In this document: piece after piece, positions 10,544 to 21,118 of the stretch
How positions within the stretch are numbered: position 1 is the stretch's first letter
How the letters are laid out: each line of letters starts with the position of its first letter
Assembly: GCA_903772945.1 (NCBI GenBank)
Contig: CAICTM010000035.1
Coordinates: 62,001 to 126,000 of the forward strand
Direction of reading: 5' to 3'
Length of the DNA: 64,000 nt
From: Seminavis robusta
Lineage: Eukaryota > Bacillariophyta > Bacillariophyceae > Naviculales > Naviculaceae
Notes under the pieces: generated by a model
What the model was told of the DNA's origin: nothing
The model's database searches: none
What the model saw: the letters and a program-made list of their open reading frames with translations, nothing else
Position numbers and translations under genes: made by a program

Positions 10544-11011
10544 ATGATCTCGCTCCTGACCATGATACTTCCCATGTTGGTGAAGAACACACCGATGTCC
10601 TTTGTGAGCACCGCCTTTGTGGCGCTTCTCTTGACAGTCAATATCGTCATGCAGTTTCATTTGGTTGTTGGGGCGAGATCCTCTGCCGCATTTGCATCTC
10701 CGTTTGGTGTGGTGGCGCCCACAGTCTCGGGGCAAGCACCGTCATCGTCATCCTTATTATGGGCAGCGCCCAAAGAAGTCTCTGATGACGGTTTTTGGAC
10801 CAGACGATCTTTTTTGGTCTTTATGACGCCCGCACTGTTTGCTCAGACGGCAAGGGCTGCCGACAATAGCACGGTCGATTGGGACGCCTTTGGGGCATCC
10901 TTGCAGCAGTCTACTCCTGCCGTCCTGTCACAGCCTGGTGGCTCGGATCTTCAAAAGGCACTGCAAGATTCTTCCAAACGCAAACAAATTGATCCACGGA
11001 CTCATGGGTAA
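10544..11011 (+). CDS. very small thylakoid-lumen protein with bipartite plastid and Tat targeting
   Basis: 155 codons, of which about 105 are targeting sequence. Residues 18-44 form a signal peptide (MSFVSTAFVALLLTVNIVM). The cleavage zone ARSSAAFASPF carries the Phe of the diatom 'ASAFAP' plastid motif at residue 50. A second targeting signal follows: WTRRSFLVFMTPALFAQTARA, with a twin arginine (87-88), a hydrophobic core and an AxA cleavage site at 103-105. This is the layout of thylakoid-lumen proteins imported by the Tat route. The predicted mature protein is only about 50 residues (ADNSTVDWDAFGASLQQ...), ending KRKQIDPRTHG. I do not recognise the mature part. A small extrinsic photosystem-associated subunit is plausible. 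An earlier in-frame start at 10496 is not an ATG. Confidence 0.7.
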   Translation: MISLLTMILPMLVKNTPMSFVSTAFVALLLTVNIVMQFHLVVGARSSAAFASPFGVVAPTVSGQAPSSSSLLWAAPKEVSDDGFWTRRSFLVFMTPALFAQTARAADNSTVDWDAFGASLQQSTPAVLSQPGGSDLQKALQDSSKRKQIDPRTHG

Positions 11012-12155
11012 ATTGCTTGGAAGTCTGAAGAAAAGGGAAGAAAAGGGAAGAAATGAAGATGAGATGAAGTAAACAAGTAAACAAGGTGTGAAGCATGCAA
11101 CAATTTACAATGGAGTGATATAAAGAGTGAAGAATGCAACAATTTACAGGACTACGCATCACCCTTATCGGTGGGTTTATACATTTGATTGATTGATATT
11201 ATCAAACCGAGCGATTCAATGATTCGACTTTTATGCGGACGGGTACACCTGTACGAGTAGCCAGGTATTTTGCTGCAGCTCATTGATTGGTTGTTTGACC
11301 ATTCAAATTGCAGTTCTTCGAGTCATGTTCAGTTGGATATGAATCGAATCGAAACATATCGCTACAGATTAAAAGAAAGAAAGTACCTTGATCGACAAAG
11401 TCTGCACTATCTAAATGGTTAGATCCAAGTTATAAAAAGTGGATACTGTATGCATTGGTTTGCTCTTGTGTCGGTGCACTTTTGACTGCAATTTACTGGT
11501 AAGAGTTAGATGGTACCATGTCGCCAGGGATACTTCAGAGGACCAACGTGACGACTGTACGTAGTTGAGGTACCTGGAAGTCAAGATAGCTAGCTAGATG
11601 GGCTGGCCATCTGACGTGCAAGTCCTGATCAAATATTGCACGGCAAACGCAGTTCGTGCTTTCAAATGGCTGGAAGAGATACCGACTGTACTGTAGGCAC
11701 GCAACGCCGCAAAATAGAGTCTTTGGCTCTGGATCTGTTCGCTGCCGGTACGGTGAGTTGAGACCATTTTCTTGGAGGCGACAATGATATTTTCATTCGA
11801 AAACAGCCACCAAAATAAAACATAAGGCAACGTTCGACAAAAATTGAGAACAGGTTACGAAAACTACCCCCGAGATATTTTCTCCGTTTTACTGGCAGGT
11901 TAGGTTTCCAACGCGAAGAACAATCTCCGCGCTAGCTCTCCACGAAGACGGCACAAACTTATCAACTGCGAATTACTAGCCAGTATCGAGTGTTGCACTA
12001 TTGCTGTTCTCTATTTCTTCACAGTGTCAGTACGGGCCACTCTCTGACGTAAAAATGCCCGTGGATAATTGTTGCCTTTTGTCATTTTTTGGTCCATGGA
12101 GTATTATTGTTGCTTGCATTTCTTTGTCATATTTCTTGTGTCATTAACTTTTTCT
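11012..12155. other. intergenic region with short direct repeats
   Basis: About 1.1 kb with no gene I can support. It contains a 40-bp spaced direct repeat of gtgaagcatgcaacaattta (near 11090 and 11130), several gattcgatt-type elements and a TAGCTAGC palindrome near 11588. The right end is the 3' side of the SNARE gene. Confidence 0.5.
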
Positions 12156-12764
12156 TTACATTCCCCACCACGCAAAGATGATCAATAGCGCACCCGCCAC
12201 GGCCACACCATACATGCACATTTTCTGTTGCACGGCTCGTTGATTCATACTGACCAAGAGTCGTCGCGCTCGTCCCGTCATACCAGTGACTTCGTGAATG
12301 CGTCCGTGCGCCGACATTAATTTTTCACGATTGTGTCCCAATTCGTCCGTGATTTCCAAGGCAACTACTTCGGTTTCCTCCATGATGCGTCGTGCATTCT
12401 CCAACGTGTCATTTTGTCGACTGAGCATGTCTTCATTGCCTTGCATCCGATCGCGGTATTTGCCATTGCCGCCGCCATCGACATGTGACGACAGCAATTC
12501 CTTTTGATTGGCTTGATCTTTCAACGATCGCCATGTCGCTTTGCACTCTTGGACTTTTCCCAACAAATTGCGTTTCATGTTGGGATTGGGGACACCGCGG
12601 GCTTCCAGAGCCATTTGTTTGATCAAATCTTCACATTGCTGCAGTAGATTGTGCGTCAAATTGGCACTCCCCGTCTCTTCGGGTGCCAGCGATTTCTCGA
12701 TTTGACCAATCAGAGACCTGAATTCGTCATCGTAGCGTTCGAAGGATACTGGAACTTCCATCAT
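12156..12764 (-). CDS. VTI1: Vti1-type Qb-SNARE
   Basis: 202 codons. The N-terminal part matches the Vti1 three-helix domain (FERYDDEFRSLIGQIEKSL, then CEDLIKQMALEARGVPN and KRNLLGKVQECKATWRSLKD). Residues about 115-178 are the SNARE heptad region (NARRIMEETEVVALEITDEL, then GHNREKLMSAHGRIHEVTG and RARRLLVSMNQRAVQQK). A C-terminal membrane anchor follows (YGVAVAGALLIIFAWWGM), with no lumenal tail. Vti1 proteins drive Golgi, endosome and vacuole fusion by pairing with Qa, Qc and R-SNAREs. At the central layer this protein has Asn in GHNREKL, where many Qb-SNAREs have Gln and animal VTI1A has Asp. Single exon; the first of two adjacent ATGs is taken as start. Plant-type NPSN is the main alternative but has a different N-terminus. 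Confidence 0.88.
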   Translation of the reverse strand: MMEVPVSFERYDDEFRSLIGQIEKSLAPEETGSANLTHNLLQQCEDLIKQMALEARGVPNPNMKRNLLGKVQECKATWRSLKDQANQKELLSSHVDGGGNGKYRDRMQGNEDMLSRQNDTLENARRIMEETEVVALEITDELGHNREKLMSAHGRIHEVTGMTGRARRLLVSMNQRAVQQKMCMYGVAVAGALLIIFAWWGM

Positions 12765-14209
12765 CTATGAATTAATAATAATCGATTGGTGATCGCTGTT
12801 TTTGGTCTTTTTGGCGTGGTGTGGGTTAGCAACAAGAGGTATTGCGTGTAGGGTTTGTTGTGTTTGGGGGGTAGCAGAGGTTAATGGAATCGAAATTTCC
12901 TGGGCAACTGCTTCACGATTACGAGAAATGGAGAGGTCGATTCTTTTCTCTGGGATCGATCGTAGAGTTTTCCTTACTTTGGTCTATCACTTGTGATCGC
13001 TGGGTGATCGAATGAAGTAGTTGCGCTTGCTGTCTGTTCAATGCTAGAATGGTCTTTTTTGCCGCTTTTTCGTGGCTGGGTCGTGTTGGGTCGCCAAGTC
13101 ACATGGTTTCTTAAATCTAAGGTCCGCGATACAAACAAAATACTGCCGGCTTCCGTGCGGGAGTACCAGGTACTGTTCGGGACGAGTGAGTCACAGTCGA
13201 GTGACTTGACTCAGTCGAGTTTAGTGACGAGTGGAGTGAAGTCCAGTATGTAGACCTGCCCTTTTTCCGTTCAAAGTTTGCGGTTACAACAGGTGGGAGT
13301 TCTAATGGTGCTCTATTGAAAAAATGGGTTGGAGACCCGCGATAATCGAGCTATGCATACCAAAGCCATCATCTAGCCACATAGGCTAGTAGGTGTGTCC
13401 CTCCGTCTCTGGCACTTTGGTAACACATACCAAGTATTCCTGCTTTTCCATCTCCGCCCAGGCCCCACTCTTCTAAAGTAGTCATCCCGCCTGCCAATCC
13501 AAACCACCACTCACTGCCAGGGACCCATCACCTTCTTGGACTCCTCACAAGCAAGATTCAGGGCGGACGATGTTATATGAGTCTGGCTAGCAACCCCCTG
13601 GCTCATGTTGCCAGTAAGCTAGCGTCAACCTCACTCCTCGAACCAAAAGATGACTGCGGCAGGGAAAGCAAACAGTGCCAGTCAAGCTCTTTTATGCGGG
13701 TGTTCTAGTAGGAGGGAAGCCGCACTGCTGCACCATCCTATTTTGGATGCTGGGAGAGTTCTATTGAAAGATGAAAGATACAAGTGCATGGCTGGAACAC
13801 AACAGAAACAGCAAGAAGAAATCAAGATTTAGAGCAAAGGAGATTTGCTTGTTCAGTAGATATCATCAATATATCCTCATAAGTTAGACTACAAGAATTC
13901 AGAGAGTAGTACGTATCCTCACAAGCCACACGCACTCATGGTTGGGCCCAGACAGAAACTTGAGACAACAAGCGCAAAGCTCTCACGCACCACCGTGGCT
14001 GATGAGGAGTACGTGTACCTGCCTGTCTGGCAACAGAAGCTAGCTAGCCTGTTGTCCAAGCACAGCTACTCACCACTTCAGTAACTACGAAGTCAAGGGT
14101 CTCCGCGCCCAAAAAGCTGTGACTATTAATAGTCGCTGATTGGAAGCTGTTACACAGACCGGTACAGTACCAGGTAGTACCGGTACCTCTCTGGTTTGTT
14201 GACGGGTAT
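12765..14209. other. intergenic region, GAGTC-rich patch, no gene seen
   Basis: No supported coding region. Bases 13180-13250 are a cluster of GAGTC/GACTC words (gagtgagtcacagtcgag...) that can pair with itself. Short palindromes GCTAGC and TACCGGTA (14178) appear towards the right. Small open frames here are short and lack coding character. Confidence 0.45.
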
Positions 14210-15311
14210 CTACCGGTACCACCAAGAACGATTTGCGTCATACAGCCAACGACTTTTTGTTGTTGCGATGAAGCAAACTGGAGTCACTTGGCTTCCAACC
14301 AGGAGCACTGTGAGTAGGCAACCATTCATGCTACAGTGATCGCGAGGTGATGTTTCAATGGCCGAGCACCCCCCTGTGGATGTTGCAATGGCCGAGCAGC
14401 GACACATTGGTGCCGCAAAAGCAAAGTCTTCAGGACAGTTCGCTAGGCCAAGGCAAGCCAAGCCTCGATTCAAAATGGGGTTTTCTCTAAACACGCAGTT
14501 AGTATGAAAGGTTACCGCTATGTACAACGTGTAAGGATCGTAGTCCGATGATGCGTCTGTCCAACAAACCACCACAAGGCCCTCCATCTGATCAGAGAGG
14601 GAAGTCACAGTGTCGCAATCCAACTTGTTCGCTGTGAAGTCACTCAGAGCTGCCAGGGAAAGTTGCCAGTGCTTGTTCTGTTTGTAGGGGTGTCCTGAAG
14701 AGAAGATGCCGCCAGCGCATCGTCAATCAACGCAACAAGCCCATTGCGAGCAGGAGGAAGGGCCGTTTCTTCGGTGTAAGGGACGGTAGCCTGGAATTTT
14801 GACACTGCTTGACCCACACGACTGCGGAACGACGGAGGGGGGAAGGCTCGTCTTCCTGCCGTGTTTTTACGCTCGATGCAAGCCTTCTTGTGGAGCTCAA
14901 CCAGAGTCATGGGCGGGGTTGCTTGAGAGGATCCATTCATCTTGGAGTGTGTATGCTAATCTGCTCTTTGTTGAAGAATAGAGTTGGCAGTCACTGTTTC
15001 TTGTGGGAAATGAAAAAAAGTGCACACAGCAGCTTCGGCAATTTCCCTTGGACCAGTTTGACCTGCTGGTGCTGGAGCAACTTCTTCCCACTTCCCACGT
15101 GGACTTCTCAGGCAGCCCTGGTCACCAGCTACCACAGTCGGTCACAGCTCATAGCTAGTTCAGCCTGCAAGGTGAATCTTCTTGGCTGGCGTTGAGACAA
15201 CTGCTCAGACAGCTCCAGATCAACCCAGCCCAGACCGTCATCTGCTGTCATCTCAAAAAATTTGGTTGGGTTTTGCACGTGGATCCAATAATTAGCTTCC
15301 CTAAGCCACAA
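14210..15311 (-). other. coding-like stretch, possible decayed or unrecognised gene
   Basis: Three minus-strand frames follow each other: 15311-15129 (60 codons), 14940-14644 (98 codons from ATG) and 14623-14210 (its open frame continues upstream to about 14650). The middle one has codon choice like the host genes and reads MTLVELHKKACIERKNTAGR, with a hydrophilic helical centre; the third starts ALSDFTANKLDCDTVTSLSD. The junction at 14645-14660 has a splice-acceptor-like tttccctggcag, but I find no matching donor. It may be a gene with an intron I cannot place, or the remains of one. No family recognised. Confidence 0.25.
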
Positions 15312-16500
15312 TGTTTCAATAGCTTTTCAATACTGGTCATGTGCCCCTACTCCGAGAAAGAAAGCAAGAAAGTTTTAAGATCCAGACTTTTCCTTTCACC
15401 ACTTCACCTTTGCCTGTGTTCTGACAGTGTTCTATTATTCTGCGGAATCAAGGTCTTTTCAATTGAGCTTCCACAGCTGACCACTATCATATATCCTCCT
15501 GCGAGACCTTAGGAAGCTCCATCTGACTTGACGTTTCGCAGCTCGTCTAGCATCTGTTGGAGATTGCAGCTGCCGCGAGCGTCTACGAAGGGACGAAGGG
15601 ACTACAAAAAGAACAGAAAGTTCCTTTCCAGCTTTCCAGAAACAGTTGAAGAGTTGAAGAAGCTGTTGAAGATGGTGGGCTGTTGGGCTATGGCCTTGCA
15701 GCTGACATTCGTAGAAAGCTCCAGAAACTTTTAAATCTTTTCCATCTGCCCTTCAAGATAAGTTCAATCGAAAAGGCAACAGCACCTTGTTCCAAAGTGA
15801 CTGTACACCGTAAAAGATGGCACTTGGCAACCACCAGCCCACAGACAGCAGAATAGATAAGACGGCAAGATCTCGGGACCGTTGCTCGGTCAGCAAACGC
15901 TCTGGCAGTTGCTACAGTATGGAGGACGACGTCAGAGGTTATTCCTCCTCTTTCGCTCTTTTTGAACATTCGCCTCGCTGTAGTCCTACATGAACTTTTC
16001 TTGGAATAATGTACCACCACGTGTAGCTTGGTGGCGAGAATTGAAGGTCGATGCGTCGAGGATTTCCTGCTTCCTCGTCCTTGGTCTGCATGTACTGGTA
16101 CCGTAAAGGTACCGTCGGACCCTACCGTACTGCTAGCTCAAGGACTTTGCCACCAGCTAGCTGGCTGATGACGACACACATCGGCCTTCTCTTGTGGCCG
16201 GCCATTTGTGCTTAATTTGCTTTTCGTGGAGCTTCTCAGCAGTCATGGATGATCATCATGGTTAGCTCTCATAGTCGGTTGGTGCAGGGTTCTTCCTTGG
16301 CTGGCTACAGTAGCGCTTACGTGGAGAGTTGAGTTGTCCTTTCAGGAACTGGTGACATGTCCACACCCCTTCTCATCGCGCGGAGCCTGTTTTCTTCTTC
16401 TTTTCTTTCTCCTTGCTTTGGACTTGTTCGAGGCAATAGAGGCAGGTATTACGATAGATTACGATTGCCCTCAACTACCAGCTAGCAAGCTGAGGGCCTT
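15312..16500. other. intergenic, nothing recognised
   Basis: About 1.2 kb without a supportable gene. The open frames on both strands are short and overlap one another without codon bias. Variants of the GGTACC/TACCG words occur near 16090-16125. Confidence 0.4.
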
Positions 16501-16514
16501 TTGAACTTTATCTT

Positions 16515-16922
16515 GTGTGTGTGTGTGTAGGTGTGTGTACGTTGAGTGTTGTGTGAGATGTGTGATGTTGTGTGAGATGTGTGTAGACACTACTAAGAGT
16601 TAATCTACGACGAATCTACCATTGGATGTTTATCCATGGGGTATACGTTGCTTGCTGATTTCCAAATTCTGAGCTTAGGAATTTCGCTGTTTGCTTCATC
16701 AGTGGAGCAAGCTGGGGATGGCAAAGATACAAGCCGGGTAGGCTGTGAGAAAAGCAAGGGTACCCTGTTTGTGGTGATTTTGAAATAGACACATAGAGCC
16801 GGTACGGTATAGACCGAAACCAAGCTAAACTAAACCGTAAATCCAATACCTCGATGGGCTGGATGTGTGTGTGTGTGTGTGTGGGTGGTGTGTGTGTGTG
16901 TGTGTGTGTGTGGGTGTGTGTG
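16515..16922. repeat. (TG)n microsatellite cluster
   Basis: Three TG-rich tracts: 16515-16538 (pure TG then a GGTGTGTGTAC tail), 16550-16585 (TGTGAGATGTGTG-type compound repeat) and 16864-16922 (two long TG runs joined by ggtgg). They lie just downstream of the Penelope-like element and give spurious His/Thr open frames. Confidence 0.9.
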
Positions 16923-16979
16923 CCATGGCTCCCCGACAGGCCTCTAATCCAAAAAGGATGAGACGGGGGAGCCATCTAG

Positions 16980-19262
16980 TTCTGGAACCTCCTGTAGGAC
17001 AGTAGGTTGCCAAGATTGGGGGGCCTGGAGTAGGCTACAATCATCCTATCCAGTCCATTGGCATGTTGCCTCGCATGGGGCCCACTGTGTGTGGGATCCG
17101 GACATGCTTGAAGGGCATCAGGTTCGTGGGATTGGCAATGCAATCCCTCCAGCCTTGCTGGAAGACCTTTGATGGGGGTCCTTGGGGTGGTATTCCAGGT
17201 GCAGCAACTGGATTCCCATGGTGTCCCTCTTGTTGTTGTTGGGCGGGGGCCAGTGTAGGCCCTTGCCCTGGTGATTGCTGCTTCAAAAGGGGCCAAGTGT
17301 GGTGGCTTGGTACCCCTGGCCGGAGCCTCTTGAAGAAGAGCTTGGTCCTGGCGAGCCTGTCAGTCTCCTCAGAGCAGAGTGTATAGATCCTAAAGAGGTT
17401 ACCATACACCACTCCAGACAGGAGGCCTGGTGGTGACAGGAGTGGGATGGGATATAGAGATACAAGTTGGTTGGTTTCTCATACAGTGTGGTGACCAGTT
17501 TTGTTGTCATGTGTGAGGGTGATTGTCATGTCCATGAAATCCACCTGACTGGAGAGTTCAGTGAACTCCCGTGCAGCTTGTACTCATTGTTGTTCATTGC
17601 CTTTTGGAAGCCCTCCACAGGAGCTGGTTGTCTTCATTCGGCAGTGCCATATCCGAAGACATCATCGATGTATCTCCTGTAGAGCTGCAGAAACTGCAAG
17701 ACTATCCATGAAGGATCGAAGCAGAATGGACTCCAGGATGGCAAAGTAGATGGTGGCATAGGGTGGGGCTGGTGGGCTCCCATTGCAGTGCCCTGAGTTG
17801 CCGCCATGTGGTGTCACCGAAGTGGAAGAAGCTCCAACTCCATAATGAGAATCAGTGCCTTGAGGACTGCCTTGGTGGGCAGGTCTGGGAACTGTTCTTT
17901 GGTTGTCTTTGAGCCACTTTGAGATCTTGGTGATGGCTGTCCTCGTGGGAATGTTGGTGTACATCGAGGAAGCATCAGCTGTGAAGAGTTTGCAATTGGG
18001 TGGTAGCTGCAGGGACATGAGCTCCTGTTTGAGATCGAAGGAGCTTTTCAGGTAGGATCTCATTGACTGAGCAACTGGCTGAAGCTTGGAGTCAAGCCAG
18101 ATGCCCAGCCCCTCCAGCAGGCTGCCACTGTAGGAGACAATGGGCCTGGTTTTGAGGGGTGTTTTGTGGACTTTCATGTCAAGTAGAAATAAGCAAATGG
18201 TTCCTCATTCTTCTTCATCATAGCTTTGAGGATTTTCTCTCCTTGTCAGTGCAGGCAGTGCTGCCATAGTTCTTGAGCCACTTCAGGAGATGCTGTTTCA
18301 CTTTGTTTTTGTAGTGCTCAACCTTGTGGGGTGGGATGAATTCATAGGTGGTTTCATCATCAAGGTGATCGCGGAATGCATGTTCAATGTAGGCGTGCCG
18401 TTCAATTGTCGCTGGGCCCAGGTTCTTGTCACATTGGACGACCATAAGGGCATTGTTGCGTCTGAGTTGGCAGAGGGCACGCCGCTGGTGGGGCAGAAGG
18501 TTGGCTCTGCCTCTCTTCTTCCGGCTGAATTTGCTCTGGAGGAAGCTGCTGAAGCGCTGAAGGCGCTGGTCTATGACTGGAGTGGCACCATATGGGCTGG
18601 TGGGAGCCAGTCAGACTTCAGATGCATTCGTGATTGTATTCATCACTGCTATTGTTATTGTCTGTGTTGTCCTCCTGCATGTGGCCAATACAGAAGGCTT
18701 TCACCCTCAGGTCCCTGGAGAACCTGGTGAGGGTGCTTGATTCGATGTCATTCCAAGTGTGGGAGTATCTAGGTGTAGGAATGAACTTGTGGCCCAGGCC
18801 CAACAGTGAGTAGAGGCCTGGTGGGGGCTTAATTGTCGTGGTAAGTCGTGGTATGCAAGGTTGGTTGGCTGGCAAAGTAGTACCAGGCCGGCATATGAAG
18901 AGTCTAATTTGTACATTGTCGTGTAGATGGAGGTCGGGGTCTGAGATGAAGCCATATGTGAGCTCTATCTCCTTGTCGATCGCCTGGAGGACCTGCTTCT
19001 CCTGGTTTGGTGTTGGAGTTCTGCCTCCTGCTGGGAGAGGAGCTTCTGGAGCGGCCTCTGGTCGATCTTGTGGAGCCTCTGGAGGTAGCGTTGCCTCTTC
19101 CTCCGGCTCTTCCTCCCCTTCCTCGTCCAGCCCTGCCGCCGCGGCCGCCGTGTGTGTGTGTGTCGCGTACATATGGTGCGGTTTCCCTAGTAAGATTAAG
19201 GCTATCAAAGCGAACACGTACATATGGTGCGGTTTCCCTTGCAAGGTTAAGGCTACCGGTAG
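16980..19262 (-). mobile_element. Penelope-like retroelement, broken
   Basis: On the minus strand the region reads, in order, an acidic/Pro-rich leader, a segment typical of the N-terminal part of Penelope-like reverse transcriptases (YSLLGLGHKFIPTPRYS), and the RT core. The core shows MKVHKTPLKTRPIVSYSGS, CKLFTADASSMYTNIPT, a TAMG/PPAPxYA-type motif, and the catalytic YRRYIDDVFG box near 17660. A thumb-like segment follows (YGNLFRIYTLCSEETDRLAR). This combination ('VSSLYTNIP', IDD) is characteristic of Penelope-like elements rather than LINEs or LTR elements. I see no GIY-YIG endonuclease on the 3' side; some lineages lack it. The copy is broken, with several interruptions, and looks moderately old. 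A short tandem repeat lies at its 5' end. Confidence 0.7.
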
Positions 19263-19320
19263 CCGTCAAACCAGCAAGTTACATTGCGCGCAGTTGCCCT
19301 TTCAAGGTTAAGGCTAGAAA
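19166..19320. repeat. 51-bp tandem repeat at the 5' end of the Penelope-like element
   Basis: Two clear units begin at 19166 and 19217 (cgtacatatggtgcggtttc...aaggcta), and a diverged third begins near 19276. A short TG run (19151-19162) abuts them. Tandem or terminal repeats at the 5' end are common in Penelope-like elements, so this may be part of the element. Confidence 0.6.
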
Positions 19321-19797
19321 AATACCTTGGCCTTTAGAAAAATGCAAGTTGAGGGCACTAGCCTTCGGCTGGCTGTCCTTTACGATGCGCGACGTGGTCG
19401 GCCACCACGGAGAAGGTTGTGAGCATCATTATGGCAGCCAACATCCCACTAGCCAGCCAGCCAAGCAAAGGCCAAGAAGAACAGGAGAACCCCAAGTCGC
19501 TCCTCTACAAGACTACCAACTCAGGGAGCTGGGTGGTGGCCAAGGCAGCAGCACGATGGCATGGTCAACACTGTCTACTAGTGGTCGCCTTTGGACTCTC
19601 TTGTCTTGGCATTGGAGGAGAGCCTACCTTGTGGTCTAGCGAACAGACGAAGCCATCCAGAGCCAATCATGACAACTAAATAGAATTATTTGACTACCAC
19701 CACGTAATGGTGTCACAGCAACAGCAACAGCAACAGCAACAGGCAAAAGCAGCATCAGCATCTCCGTCCAGTCCACGACCACACCACGACCACCACA
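19321..19797. other. spacer between two mobile elements, CAACAG repeat
   Basis: No gene supported. A (CAGCAA)n hexamer tract occupies about 19709-19742. The rest may belong to the flanks of the transposon on the right. Confidence 0.5.
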
Positions 19798-20747
19798 CTA
19801 GTAGTCGACTTTAAAGGCAATTTCGCCTTCTTCAATCATGAGCTGCACCATGGCGACGACAGCGCGGAAAGCCATGCCATGCATCTCCAGGGAGTGTTTG
19901 AAGCGGTGGCCAATACAGTTCCATTCCTTGATCCGGTGAAGGATAATCTCATGGCGGGCTCGAGCATGGCTCTTGGCCTTCTTGTCGGCTTCATTGATGT
20001 GATCATGGGGAGTGCGGACATCAAAGGGCATCCCCTTGTAGACTCCATCCGCCTCTACCATTTCCTCCGGTCCCAATCTAGCAAGCAAGTCATTGTGAAA
20101 GATCTTTGGATCATTCCATCGACCAGCCGGAAAGGGCCCATTGATTGAAACAATGTCTCCTGTTTGAATGCAGATTGCAGTCTCATATCGGAGAGCAGCA
20201 CCACCAACCTTCTTGCTGTACCATTTGAGGTTGAATGGAAGCTGCTTGCCAGCGTTGTTGCGAGGGCGCTCTTGTCCAGGTTTCAAGGGAGGCTCGGGAA
20301 TGGCAACATCAGTGGTGTCAACAGTGACAAGGCAAGTCCTGCATTTGTCACCACAAAGGCGATTTTCCCATTTGACCTGAGAAGGCAGCAGACGTGTGAG
20401 CCGAAGTCAACAATACACAACTCCACAACAAAGCAACAATCAACCTTGGCGTAAAACATGTCTTCAACGATCGGAAGGCAGTGGTAGACCCATCGTCGGA
20501 AAGTTCATCTGTCACGAACTCCAACAATCTTGCAATGCACTCTCTCTGACCCATAGACGTTCATCCAAACCAACGTCCAAAGCAAATGCTTCGGCTTCGC
20601 TCCAATGAAGTTGTTACAATTCCATGCCTTGGCCACGCTGTGTGGTGAACAACCAAAGTAAGTGACAAAGTCACGGTCAAATTCAGATGCAGGGCCAACA
20701 ATCATTGGCTGAGCCAAAGCTCGAAAGGTGTGCTCAGTGAGACGCAT
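19798..20747 (-). mobile_element. DDE_Tnp_4-type DNA transposase (PIF/Harbinger-like), intron-containing, one internal stop
   Basis: Exon 1 is 20445-20747 and exon 2 is 19798-20376; the 68-bp intron (20377-20444) has GT...AG ends and restores MFYAK-VKWENR. The about 292-codon protein has the N-terminal FGCSPHSVAKAW/GAKPKHLLWTLVWMNVYG region, then the catalytic core. Asp121 lies in VTVDTTDVAIPEP, Asp211 in EEMVEADGVYKG and Glu244 in ARARHEIILHRIKEWN, so the DDE triad is complete, and it ends LMIEEGEIAFKVDY. Such enzymes cut and paste elements with short terminal inverted repeats. One TGA (20505-20507) interrupts the frame where relatives read VTDEKTFRKW, so this copy is probably inactive though otherwise whole. 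I could not identify the terminal repeats or target duplication. Confidence 0.8.
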
Positions 20748-21118
20748 TTTGATTTATGAGCTGATGGTGTGGTGTAGCTCTTATCCTCGGCGAACCCATC
20801 AAAACCTGAAGGCGGTGGACGTGGGCGTTGGCACATGGTACCGGCGACAATGCACGCATCGCGACCGATGCTCCACGACTAGCTCAAATTGTGAGTTCCT
20901 GTCGCGTTGGCCAAGACACTACGTCGGAGCTGTTGCCATCGGAGCTGTTGCCGGCTAGATAGAAGAAAGAAACACGTAACACGTAACACGTAACAGAGGC
21001 ACAACAACTAACAACAAGTAATCTATCAAGTAAACACGATAATGTTTCATTATATTTCTTATATTCCTTCCTTTCCGGTGATGCTATTCATTTTCAATTC
21101 TGAAATGCCATCCAATGC
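20748..21118. other. spacer with a 9-bp tandem repeat
   Basis: No gene. Bases 20973-20996 contain three direct repeats of acacgtaac. This may be the end region of the neighbouring transposon, but no inverted partner was recognised. Confidence 0.5.

Noticed and set aside
16616-17013. His/Thr-rich frames
   Set aside because: They are translations of the TG microsatellites.
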